Source: CBDFGN01 sp965247065 (GTDB lineage Bacteria; Bacteroidota; Bacteroidia; Cytophagales; Cyclobacteriaceae). Taken from it: 64,000 nt of DNA. The stretch is from the NCBI GenBank assembly GCA_965247065.1, contig CBDFGN010000006.1, forward strand, positions 4,526,001 to 4,590,000, written 5' to 3'. Shown one piece after another: positions 46,113-54,769 of the stretch. The position numbers were made by a program, and so were the translations under genes. Within the stretch, counting starts at the first letter, position 1; each line of letters opens with the position of its first letter. The notes under the pieces are model-generated. The model saw nothing but the letters and a program-made list of their open reading frames with translations. It did no database searches and was not told the DNA's origin.

Positions 46113-46559
46113 CCACGCTCGGCCGAGGCTTTGCCTGGCGAGGGGTCCCCTAATTACAAGTAGCCCCTTCCATAAACGGGCGGTCCGACATAGCCTTTGC
46201 ACAGCCGCGCTACACGGGAGCGAGGCTCGTCGGCATCGCCTCCGCGAAGCTTTAGCGAAGCGAGGCCGGGTTGGGAACCACTCCGAAACTACTTTAGCTG
46301 AACCGGGAAATCCGCCACCTTCGCCAAAGCGCTTCGCGATGGCGATGCGGGGGGATGCTGGTGGAATCCCGCATTGCTTAATCCATTCCGTTATACTCCT
46401 GTCATTCAATAAGATCCTTAAAGGCGAATTCCCTTAACACTTCATACCCTCTAGGCTCTGGATTATTAATCTTTTTGTTCGCATTCCTCAGCCCGGCTCA
46501 GCGCGCGGTTCCACCGCTATGTTGGCATGCTTGGGAGCGTAAGGATCGCAAACTCGAGT

Positions 46560-47726
46560 TTAATCAAACCACTTTTTATTTATCGAAACGCCAAGCCCGG
46601 GATTGTTGGATAATGTGACGTGGCCTTGTGCCGGAGCAGGTTCGCCAACGATAATTGGCTCCTGATCGACTTTGGGTATGTCATCCCAGCAGGGGAGCGG
46701 AAAATGCTCGATCATGGGAATCCCGGGGGTGGCTAGCGCGAAGTGAAGTTGTGTGACGTGATAAGCGTGGGGAATCAGTGTTACACCAGCGGACTGGGCA
46801 AGGGTGGCGATCTTTCGTCCTGCGGTAAAGCCGCCACAACGATGAAGGTCTGGCTGGATGATATCCATCGCCTTCTTTTCAATAATCTGAAGAAAGCCAT
46901 AGTGGGTGTACTCGTGCTCGCCACCGGAGATGGGAGTCGAAGTTTCCTGTCGCAGCTTAGCGTAGCTATTGAGATCATCAGGAAGGAATGGCTCTTCAAT
47001 CCAGGCAAGATTGTATTTCTCGAGCCGACGGCACATTTTCTTGGCGTAGTTGAAGTCCCAGCCCATGTAAGCGTCGGCCATCAGCTCAATATCATCCCCA
47101 ACGGTTTCACGAACAATGGCGATATGATCTTCGTTGGCAACCATGCCGTTGGGTCCGTCTCCTGGGCCGTACGGAAAGCGCATCTTCATCGCAGTGTAGC
47201 CTTTGGCAACGTAGTCGGTAGCCTCCTCACGAACCTTGTCCACGCCGACCGGATGCAGCGCTGACGCATATACAGGAACGGATTTGCGGATCGGTCCACC
47301 CAGGAGTTCGTAAACTGGCTTTCCTAGCGCAAGACCCATGATATCCCAAAGTGCGATATCAATCGCACTGATAGCATGCAACACTGCGCCTTTGCGGCCG
47401 TACGGAAGGGTTGCACGAAAGAGACGATCCCATAGTCCTTCGACTTCGAACGGGTTTTGATCGATGAGCAGACGACTTAGGTGATTGTCGATCATTGGTC
47501 CAATGGCACTACAGCCGTCTTCGCACCAGCCCGTACCAATAACCCCATTGTCGGTCTCAATATAGACCACGGCCATGCCCGAGTCCCAAAACCAGGAACC
47601 ACGAGTGTCCTTGAAATCGCTATAGACATCAAGCGGCGTAACTAGGGGCAGCGTTTTTTCTCTTTCCGCAAGATGTCCCCAAAGTGATCGGTTTAAATGA
47701 TTAACATGTACTTGTTTGATTTTCAT
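46560..47726 (-). CDS. enolase-superfamily dehydratase (L-rhamnonate dehydratase-like)
   Basis: The 388-residue cytoplasmic enzyme of the mandelate racemase/muconate lactonising group has metal ligands Asp218 (MADAYMG), Glu244 (WIEEPF) and Glu270 (ISGGEHEYT), and an acid/base region with Asp293 (IIQPDLHRCGG) and His320/323 (IPHAYH). GGEHEYT resembles rhamnonate dehydratases, though galactonate- or fuconate-type activities are possible. It abstracts the proton next to a sugar-acid carboxylate. The ATG overlaps the stop of the preceding fragment by two bases (ATGA). Confidence 0.85.
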   Translation of the reverse strand: MKIKQVHVNHLNRSLWGHLAEREKTLPLVTPLDVYSDFKDTRGSWFWDSGMAVVYIETDNGVIGTGWCEDGCSAIGPMIDNHLSRLLIDQNPFEVEGLWDRLFRATLPYGRKGAVLHAISAIDIALWDIMGLALGKPVYELLGGPIRKSVPVYASALHPVGVDKVREEATDYVAKGYTAMKMRFPYGPGDGPNGMVANEDHIAIVRETVGDDIELMADAYMGWDFNYAKKMCRRLEKYNLAWIEEPFLPDDLNSYAKLRQETSTPISGGEHEYTHYGFLQIIEKKAMDIIQPDLHRCGGFTAGRKIATLAQSAGVTLIPHAYHVTQLHFALATPGIPMIEHFPLPCWDDIPKVDQEPIIVGEPAPAQGHVTLSNNPGLGVSINKKWFD

Positions 47727-48013
47727 ATCTGTTTTGTGTTGAATATTTGCACAGGTTTGTGTTTCGCTTCATTTTTACCGGGCACTTCATTCGGCCATAA
47801 TGAAATGGTATCATTTATCTGAGCATAATTTATTAAAGTAAGAAAGAGCAAGGAAATGGATGGACTCATGATTTCATGTTTTAGAAATTTTGATTTTGTA
47901 GAAATACATGCCCCAATAAACTGCTCATAGTCCGGGGAAAGCTGCACACCCAAACCTGGCTGATCAGGTAAAAACCATTTGCCCTGATCAAATTCATAAC
48001 CAGGAGTCATCAA
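47723..48013 (-). pseudogene. fused remnants of two lost genes (enolase-superfamily C-terminus and an esterase N-terminus)
   Basis: In one open frame, FDQGKWFLPDQPGLGVQLSPDYEQF resembles an enolase-superfamily C-terminus; the next gene ends VTLSNNPGLGVSINKKWFD. After a Met comes a signal-like stretch and ISLWPNEVPGKNEAKHKP, typical of the N-terminus of secreted BD-FAE/acetylesterase-like hydrolases. It is then cut off at the next gene's ATG. The best explanation is deletion of the esterase body and of an upstream dehydratase paralogue. Whether the 96-residue fusion is translated is unknown. Confidence 0.5.
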
Positions 48014-48137
48014 GGCATGTCATTATATCTTGAATCTTCAACAAATGCAATATACAGGTCCGGTTAATTTCTCGCCGGTGATGCAAGGAGATGTTGTTTG
48101 GTGATACCGGGGCCACCCTACGACCCGTCATCACGAG

Positions 48138-48165
48138 CCCTGAAGTGAGATGTTCTACTTCAGGG
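48138..48165. terminator. stem-loop near IS982 copy 2
   Basis: CCCTGAAGT pairs exactly with ACTTCAGGG around a 10-base loop. It lies 38 bases from the left end of IS982 copy 2. There is no T-tract, so it may be a repeat hairpin and not a terminator. Confidence 0.3.
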
Positions 48166-48202
48166 CGAAGTGATCTGAGTAGTCAACGAGTGATTGTAGT
48201 TA

Positions 48203-49233
48203 ACGTGAGTTCGACAATAAGGAATGATTAAAGAGCGAGAAAGAGTTGACCGGTGTCCTGGTAGTTCAATTTGATTGAGGGCTTTTTTTCGCAAAAGTTG
48301 TAAGCGATTAAAGCCGAGAAAAGGTTGGTAAGGAAATTAGTTGGGCTCCTGTGCCTGGAGTGTTCAATCTGGAAGATGTTTTTAAGTTGATCAATGATAG
48401 TCTCACAAATAGCCCTTTTACGGAGCATTATAGCATCCATGATGGGGGTTAAGGATGAGGACTTCATATTGCGTTTGAGTTTGGTTATCAGATGGACTCC
48501 GCGGAAGAACAGATTTTTAAAAAGTTCCTTACTGATGTAGCCTTTATCACCAAAGAGCTTTCCGAATAATTTCTTAATAAACCGTTCAATTTTAAGAGGC
48601 TTTCTGTCATCCACATTGCCCGGTGTGAGCATAAAATCGATGATTTCACCCGTATCAGCAGTGATAAGATGGAGCTTAAACCCGTAGAACCATCCGATGG
48701 AACAATGGCCTCTTTTAGCTAACCCTTCAAATACTTTATGGTTATGGATCCGTCTGTTATGACAGACCCTTAACGGAGTGCTGTCTATAAAACTTATACC
48801 TGTACACTGTCCAGTCCCTTGTGTTTTCAGATAAATAGCCATTGGCAGAAGACTTCCACTACAAAGTTCTACCATTCGGTTATAGCTTACCACATCAGGA
48901 AAGAAGGAGCGCAAGTGGCCACAAACGTATGTGTTGTAAAAGGTCTTGAAATTTCGATATCCTGAGATCTGGAACAAGACCTGTATAGTCATTACTTCGG
49001 ATAAAGAAAGCTTACCAGGTTTGTTGCGCTTTTTACTTCCCAGCAATCTTTTTTCCAATTTTGGGACAAAATCCAGACAAAAATCGTCAATGGAACAAAA
49101 AATTTCAGTAATTTTAGTAGCAGTTAACATTGGCAGAAATATTAGTTATTTTGTTGATTGTCAATGACTTAATATACTAATTTTCTGCCTTTTTTCTATC
49201 AATAAACTACTCTATTTTATATCGAACTCACGT
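48203..49233 (-). mobile_element. IS982-family insertion sequence, copy 2 (1031 bp, intact)
   Basis: Ends are ACGTGAGTTCGA inverted repeats, flanked on both sides by an exact 6-bp target duplication TAGTTA (48197-48202 and 49234-49239). It is nearly identical to copy 1 at 3105-4134 (at least two substitutions just before the start codon, one base longer). The perfect target duplication indicates a more recent insertion. Confidence 0.95.
48228..49130 (-). CDS. IS982-family transposase, intact
   Basis: The 300-residue DDE transposase has the acidic residues in FIDST, FGDKGYIS and [12 protein letters not shown], and a basic N-terminus for end binding. It is the functional version of the frameshifted copy at 3208. 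Its frame continues through the A5 run into [16 protein letters not shown] and ends in FLAL. It could mobilise both copies. Confidence 0.95.
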   Translation of the reverse strand: MLTATKITEIFCSIDDFCLDFVPKLEKRLLGSKKRNKPGKLSLSEVMTIQVLFQISGYRNFKTFYNTYVCGHLRSFFPDVVSYNRMVELCSGSLLPMAIYLKTQGTGQCTGISFIDSTPLRVCHNRRIHNHKVFEGLAKRGHCSIGWFYGFKLHLITADTGEIIDFMLTPGNVDDRKPLKIERFIKKLFGKLFGDKGYISKELFKNLFFRGVHLITKLKRNMKSSSLTPIMDAIMLRKRAICETIIDQLKNIFQIEHSRHRSPTNFLTNLFSALIAYNFCEKKPSIKLNYQDTGQLFLAL

Positions 49234-49341
49234 TAGTTAAAGAGATTGCTTCGTCGCTTCGCTCCTCGCGGTGACTGGGAAAGTGGCAGGGTGTTGTCCC
49301 GGGTCACCCTGAAAAGAACACTGTTGCTCAGCACTCCACTC

Positions 49342-52300
49342 TCAGAAATCCCAATCCACCCTGACCGGAAAATACTCGCTTCGAAGCCCGTCGTTACCCT
49401 CCGCCCAAATGTATATAAATTCATTTTCCTGAATTCTCCATCTTGGGCCGGGGGAGACCGGGGCGTGCCAGGTCTTGGTGATTGTATCATAGTCAAGCGC
49501 ATGCTGGCCCATCCAGGGGAAACCGGATTGGAAGTACATAACCCTGCTGATCCCTTTAGGATAATCTGCAATCTTGACTTCCACTACTGCATCGCGATCT
49601 TCCCCTTTGATCCTAACATTACCGAGCATCTTGACTTCTTCTACCCTTGGGTCGGCTCCTTTTTTATAGCGCAGAGGAGGAGTTGGATCCAGAGGTTGAG
49701 TATAGACGATTGGTTTTAAAACTTCTCCTGGTACCGGGGTAATCTCGGTCGTGTTACCCTCTTCGGGGTAGATCAAAAAGGGTCCCATGAAATTATTCTC
49801 GCTCATCTCGGGGAAGAGCAATTCGATCTGGTTATTTTCACCGTGATTGACCAGATCGCTAATATCGGCATGTATCCAGTCGCTGGCGAGGTCGACCATC
49901 TGGTTGGCAACGGGCCGGCCATTCAGGATGATGTTGACCTCGGTAGGCCGATAGGTTGGGATAATCAGCCAGAGCCGTTCGGGGCGACAACCAATAAAGT
50001 TGTGATAGCTCAGATCCCTGGGTTCATTTCCTGCCCTATACCAGGATTCAACCACCTTGCCCATCTCGTTGAAATTGGAAGGTTTTGCCTGGGCCAAAAG
50101 TTCGGGCACCTGTGGGTTTAGATAGAAACTACTCTTGAGTGAAAGATCTTTCCCGGCACCGTGCAAAGGAAAACTGAAGGATGAACTATCCGACTTCACC
50201 CATTGGTCAAGCTCACGTTGATATCTGGTGCCAGCAAATTGAATCGTACTGGTGATGGTGCTGTCATTTGCAGTGAACTTCTGACCAACCCCGTTGGCAG
50301 TGAGCTCCTCGATCTTTTCAGCCCCTCCCAGTTGCACCGAAAAATCTAAACTGGTTCCTGGTTTGCCGGAGAGGCCGGTGACCTTGAGTGTTGTCCAATC
50401 CTGAACCACCATCCGGGCCTTGTCTCCGCGTGTAAAAGTCGATTTGCCATTTTCATCCAGCAGGAATTTGCCCCTTTCCGATGGGTAGAGTTCAGTGAAC
50501 TGAAATGTTCCTTCCTCCTGCAAATTGATCTCATCCCCTACCTCGAAAGTAATTTCGGCAGGGCGGGGATTGCCGTTAAACAAAAAGACAAACCCCTGAT
50601 CACCCTTGATGCGCGAGTAGCCATCAATGGATCCGCACTGCACCTGTTCGCCAAACGGTTCAATGTAGTTGACTAGCTCGAAATTATCCTTGGCCCACTT
50701 GCCCCACTTTTGATAAAAATCAACATAGCCCGGAACCAGCTCGGTTTCATATGGCAGAATAGTGGGCATGAACGAGCCGGCAATCGCCAGGGATGACATC
50801 ACGCTGTATTTCCAACCATAATAGTCCCAGGCCTTGATCAGTTCGGGTCGGAAATTGCCTTCGCTGATGCGGTGCACCAGGGCGTGCCCAGTGACCGGAG
50901 GGGTAAACCGGAAACGCATGCTCCAGTTGTTTTGAAAGCGCAGTCCATCGGCATTCTGACGGTCATCGGAAATCTGTTTGTGCTTCGTAGAGACAATGAT
51001 GGTCTGCTCATTTAATACCTCATGCTGGTCGACATGTTTTAGTCCCCATAAACCGAAATTCTTTGTGCCGTAAAAGCCCTGGATAAAAAGTCCCGGGTTT
51101 TCTTCCTTCAGGCGTCCCATAAGCTCGATACAGCGCCTCCAGCCTTTGTATCCGCCCCTATTGGCAAAGTGCCCGTGGGACTCATCGTGACAATTCATAC
51201 CAGAGCCAAGACTCGGATCCCAACTCCAGTTTACCAGATTGTACTTCTTGATGGTATTGTTATGAATGGTGAGCCACCATTGGTAAGACTCATCATGAGC
51301 CATGCAGTTGTCGGGACCACGATCACCTTTTGCGTCGGTTTTTTTCCAATCAGGCTTGTCCGGCCGGAAATTCAAACCGGCGGCGTTGCCTTCTTTGCCG
51401 TGGCCCCCGGCAACGCCCATGTAGAATCCAAAGCGAATCCCTTTTTGAGTGGCATAGTCACATATTTTCTTGGCCCAATGACTGCTGTCATCCGGGACCA
51501 CGTTCCAATATGGTTTGTCTTCGGTGGGTTTAGAAAAGCGGTGGAGAGGTTTGAAAATGAACATATCTCCTCCAATCTCGGAGAAGGTGTCGATGGTCTT
51601 GTAAAAATACTTAGCCGCCTCAGGGTCATTGGGCATCTGGGGCAGCGGATGGAAGAATTGATAGTTGATATTGAGGAAGCAGTTTTGAGGCGGATCAATA
51701 TAGTCCAGGGCATAAGCACGCATAGCCCGGGTCTCATTGCGGTCCAGCGGTTTATAACCCGAGCCATTGGCATCGTAGCGAAAGGGCCGTCCGCTGTCGG
51801 CAATTCTTACCCCGGAATTCTTATACACTCCCAGGAACTGGGGTTCCGATTCATAACCCTCTCCCGCCTTTAAAATCAGGGCAGGTTCAAAGGCGAGAGT
51901 CATGCCTTTATTATCTATATCCGAATGGAAATAGGAGTTTTCAATTCCACAGAACATTCCCCCATTTTCAAAGCGAATGAAGTTGACTGTCGGGGCGGCA
52001 ATAAAGGTCCGATAATGCAGAGTTTCCTCAGCTTGCCGCTCAAACGTCGTCCTGCCCATTACCAGATTATTGACCCTAAGCGGGACCTTATTGTCGACTT
52101 TCAATGTGCGTCTGAAAAAACCGTTTTCTCCCTTGAGTACGTAGGCCAGGTCCACCTGGACATCCCCATAGTTGAATTGATATACTATGCCGCCTTGTTC
52201 CTGTATGACACTGACCGGTTTCTGGTTGATGTTTGAAAAAATCCCTTGATCTGTATCCAATTCAAAGCCATCGGATTCAAAGACATACATTTCCGATGCC

Positions 52301-52494
52301 AGAAGATTCTCAACCGAGAGCAGCTGACCTGCGGGGGAGACGGTGACTTTCAGGGTGTTATTTGAAAGCTGTCTAATTTCATCTGCTGTACAAGACACCA
52401 TCATAAGCAGCAACAACGCCAGTCCGAGATACGCTATTGTTTGGCTGAATTTTGATATGATTCCGGTTAGTATTGATCCGGAATTTACTTGCAT
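49342..52494 (-). CDS. large surface lipoprotein, putative alpha-galactosidase-like (clan-D-type) glycosidase
   Basis: The 1050-residue lipoprotein has lipobox LMMVSC near residue 35. Residues about 45-270 look like a mutarotase-type beta-sandwich. About 275-600 resembles a TIM barrel with INYQFFHPLPQMPND, FGFYMGVAGGHG and VNWSWDPSLGSGMNCHDESHGHF; the WSWDP Asp (about 426) is a plausible nucleophile. The C-terminal third holds two beta-sandwich domains. The layout recalls GH36/GH27-like glycosidases, but I recognise no exact family signature, so substrate and family are open. It lies downstream of IS982 copy 2. Confidence 0.5.
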   Translation of the reverse strand: MQVNSGSILTGIISKFSQTIAYLGLALLLLMMVSCTADEIRQLSNNTLKVTVSPAGQLLSVENLLASEMYVFESDGFELDTDQGIFSNINQKPVSVIQEQGGIVYQFNYGDVQVDLAYVLKGENGFFRRTLKVDNKVPLRVNNLVMGRTTFERQAEETLHYRTFIAAPTVNFIRFENGGMFCGIENSYFHSDIDNKGMTLAFEPALILKAGEGYESEPQFLGVYKNSGVRIADSGRPFRYDANGSGYKPLDRNETRAMRAYALDYIDPPQNCFLNINYQFFHPLPQMPNDPEAAKYFYKTIDTFSEIGGDMFIFKPLHRFSKPTEDKPYWNVVPDDSSHWAKKICDYATQKGIRFGFYMGVAGGHGKEGNAAGLNFRPDKPDWKKTDAKGDRGPDNCMAHDESYQWWLTIHNNTIKKYNLVNWSWDPSLGSGMNCHDESHGHFANRGGYKGWRRCIELMGRLKEENPGLFIQGFYGTKNFGLWGLKHVDQHEVLNEQTIIVSTKHKQISDDRQNADGLRFQNNWSMRFRFTPPVTGHALVHRISEGNFRPELIKAWDYYGWKYSVMSSLAIAGSFMPTILPYETELVPGYVDFYQKWGKWAKDNFELVNYIEPFGEQVQCGSIDGYSRIKGDQGFVFLFNGNPRPAEITFEVGDEINLQEEGTFQFTELYPSERGKFLLDENGKSTFTRGDKARMVVQDWTTLKVTGLSGKPGTSLDFSVQLGGAEKIEELTANGVGQKFTANDSTITSTIQFAGTRYQRELDQWVKSDSSSFSFPLHGAGKDLSLKSSFYLNPQVPELLAQAKPSNFNEMGKVVESWYRAGNEPRDLSYHNFIGCRPERLWLIIPTYRPTEVNIILNGRPVANQMVDLASDWIHADISDLVNHGENNQIELLFPEMSENNFMGPFLIYPEEGNTTEITPVPGEVLKPIVYTQPLDPTPPLRYKKGADPRVEEVKMLGNVRIKGEDRDAVVEVKIADYPKGISRVMYFQSGFPWMGQHALDYDTITKTWHAPVSPGPRWRIQENEFIYIWAEGNDGLRSEYFPVRVDWDF

Positions 52495-52598
52495 GACAGG
52501 AACAGAATTTATCTTAAGCTTCGATTTGAATAAATTACCACAGAGTCTCCTCGGTCCAGGAACCGAACATCAAGATAGATAACTGAAGTTAGAAAGTG

Positions 52599-52774
52599 GA
52601 ATCATTCCCGGCCGCCGAGCCGGGATCTCAAACTTAAGAAGGCCTACCAGTTTTTAATCAGGAGACCCCAGGTCAGCCTTAGATTGGGTCGGGGAGGTTT
52701 CTTCTTTTTCAGCTTTCTGAACGCGCAAACGAAAGTTCCTGATTATCTGTGAGTTATGATTAGTTATATAGCAG
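52599..52774 (-). repeat. dispersed non-coding repeat, copy C
   Basis: The minus-strand sequence starts CTATATAACTAAT, continues through ACTCACAGATAATCAG, contains CCTCCCCG, and ends with the hairpin GATCCCGGC...GCCGGGAATGA, in the same order as copy A at 19797. It sits between the large glycosidase and the GH32-like gene (the 52495-52881 gap). Nothing else is recognised there. Confidence 0.6.
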
Positions 52775-52881
52775 TGCCGCAGAGTATAAACGGAGAAAAA
52801 AGAGTTTGACCCCTTAAACGATGGTGACCAAACTCCAGAAATTAATTATAAACCTCGATTTTGAATTTGGACTTGCAAATG

Positions 52882-54234
52882 TCAATTAGAGGTCCATACC
52901 TCTAACTTCTCAATTTTCACGTTCCGGCTTCTGGCCTCGATATCGAGCTTCTGGGTCATCGGCGCCTTAACCACACAGCTGAGGGGAAATTGATCGTTGA
53001 CGAAGCATTCGATAAGAGGTCCCTCCACAAAGACCTGGATCTTGACAGACTTCTTGGTGTCGACTGGAGCGGGAATGGTTGTATTGAATTCAGGGCCGAC
53101 CAGGGTAAGTTGCCTGGTATCTGTATTGAGAGTCAATTTGTATTGATCTCCAAGGAGATAAGAGATCTTCCCGTAAGTGGCCATGGTTACTTCGCTGTCT
53201 AGGAAATAATGAGCTGGCACATCAATGTCCTCCTTTGGCAACGTTACCTCTGACAGGTCTATGACCTTGTTTTTATAAACAGAGTACACTTCATCAACTG
53301 GCTTCATGTAAAGAAGACCTACTGGCCCGGGGTAAACCTCACGGGGCATCGGCATCACGTGCCCGCTCCAACCCCCAAACCAAACATGCCTCTTTCCGTC
53401 CCAAACCCGCTTGGAGGCCCGGATGGAAGGAATGTCAAGCGTGTGGCTCAGACCAGGGTGCTTGTAGGGACCTTCGAGGTTATCAGAATAGTAATAGCGA
53501 TGGCAGCCATTGATATAATGGGTGTCGCCGATTTTGAAATAATCCGGGCATTCGTCCCCTTCGGCGTTTGCAAGATTTACTGGAGAGTTCTGTTCCCATT
53601 TGATCAAATCGTTGGATTTCAGCAACCCAAATTTCCAACCACCGCCAATTGGTTGGTCAGTATTCGCTTGGTTGGCCAGGATATGCATCCAATATTCTTG
53701 TTTGTCCTCATTCCAAAAGATTTGGGGATCGCGGAAATCACGCAAGTGATGGTTAGCATAATGAATGCCGTCAGGTGCGATCCGGTGCTGGGGTTGCTTC
53801 TCCCAGGTGATTAAATCTTTGCTGGTAGCTAGAGAAAGAAACTCCCTGCCATCCGGATTGTCCGGGTTCCAACTCGTGTACCAGGCATAAAAAATATCAT
53901 CTTTCTCCACAATACAACCGGTGAACATGCAGCCGCCCTCCGGGCCGGTTGGATCATTGGGATCAGGCTTTAATGCCGGCGGATATTCCTTCCAATTCAC
54001 CAGATCGGTTGAGGAGCTGTGTTCCCAGTTCACATCATGGTTTCCCATGGGATTGGTGAGGTAGAATATGTGATACTCTCCCTTCCAATAAAATGGCATG
54101 ACATCGCCAACCGTTTTTTTGGTTGGCAGCTTAGGAGTGAAATGAATGGGATCAGAATAAACTTCCGGGGTCTGTGAAAACAGACAAGTACTTAGGGAAG
54201 AAAGACAGAATAGGACAATCGCTCTCATAAACAT
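52882..54234 (-). CDS. GH32-family secreted glycosidase with intact RDP and ECP motifs
   Basis: The 450-residue Sec-exported protein (signal through TCLFSQ) has a five-bladed propeller and a C-terminal sandwich (KIQVFVEGPLIECFVNDQ). Asp44 of GDVMPFYWKGEYHIFY takes the nucleophile place of the usual NDPNG. The stabiliser motif is DFRDPQIF (Asp169) and the acid/base motif is EGDECPDYF (Glu228). It is the most complete of the three GH32-type proteins and the best candidate for real hydrolysis. Family enzymes release fructose from fructans. Start codons at 54234 and 54228 are equally possible. Confidence 0.85.
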   Translation of the reverse strand: MFMRAIVLFCLSSLSTCLFSQTPEVYSDPIHFTPKLPTKKTVGDVMPFYWKGEYHIFYLTNPMGNHDVNWEHSSSTDLVNWKEYPPALKPDPNDPTGPEGGCMFTGCIVEKDDIFYAWYTSWNPDNPDGREFLSLATSKDLITWEKQPQHRIAPDGIHYANHHLRDFRDPQIFWNEDKQEYWMHILANQANTDQPIGGGWKFGLLKSNDLIKWEQNSPVNLANAEGDECPDYFKIGDTHYINGCHRYYYSDNLEGPYKHPGLSHTLDIPSIRASKRVWDGKRHVWFGGWSGHVMPMPREVYPGPVGLLYMKPVDEVYSVYKNKVIDLSEVTLPKEDIDVPAHYFLDSEVTMATYGKISYLLGDQYKLTLNTDTRQLTLVGPEFNTTIPAPVDTKKSVKIQVFVEGPLIECFVNDQFPLSCVVKAPMTQKLDIEARSRNVKIEKLEVWTSN

Positions 54235-54539
54235 TTTAATTGGTCTGAAGTAGTAAATGGTAAAAACGAATTTGTTCTCAATGATTTAGCCTCTTAATTT
54301 AGGTATTCTCAACCCTGTAGTCGCGTCCAGTGGAGCAGCGGTCAGGTATGGGAATCAAATTTAGGTGATTTTCCGGACTGATGAAATAATACTGAGTGCA
54401 GCTTCATTTCGATTGCCACCCCTTTAATCGAAGGACTGGCGGTGTTGAAATGGCCTTTCGATCAGGCCTGGGCGTGAACCCAAATCGGCAGGGGCAGACA
54501 AAAGTATCGTACCCATAAGCCACCAAGTACACACTAGTC

Positions 54540-54570
54540 CCCCTGAAGTAATATAAACATACTACAGGGG
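54540..54570. other. isolated hairpin in the 54.2-54.8 kb gap
   Basis: CCCCTG-A-AGTA and TACT-A-CAGGGG form a 10-bp stem with one A-A mismatch and a nine-base loop. The 534-bp gap between the GH32 gene (minus) and the M28 peptidase gene (plus) otherwise shows nothing I can name. Both flanking promoters should lie here. Confidence 0.35.
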
Positions 54571-54769
54571 AACTTCTGTTGGTAAACTTCTCTGCCCTTA
54601 ATTAAGTTTACTTTTGCTGATCAACGGAAAGTGGCTTTTGCCACAAGGCCGTTCTTTAGTGGCCGAACGTTAAAGGCGATAATTATTGACACTACCGTAA
54701 ATTTACTCTTGATTACCTACTCAGAGGGTATCGAGTTAACATTTAAGCAAGCACCAAAAGCAGTGGATA

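Noticed and set aside
46053..46437. ORFs on both strands in the GC-rich gap
   Set aside because: They mirror each other in the same repeat-rich DNA, show no family motif and overlap a dispersed repeat.
3105..49233. Two IS982 copies in opposite orientation could bound a 46-kb composite transposon
   Set aside because: Each copy has its own different 6-bp flanking duplication (TAATTA/TATTTA and TAGTTA), which indicates separate insertions. Copy 1 is also defective and interrupts an operon that is native in nature.
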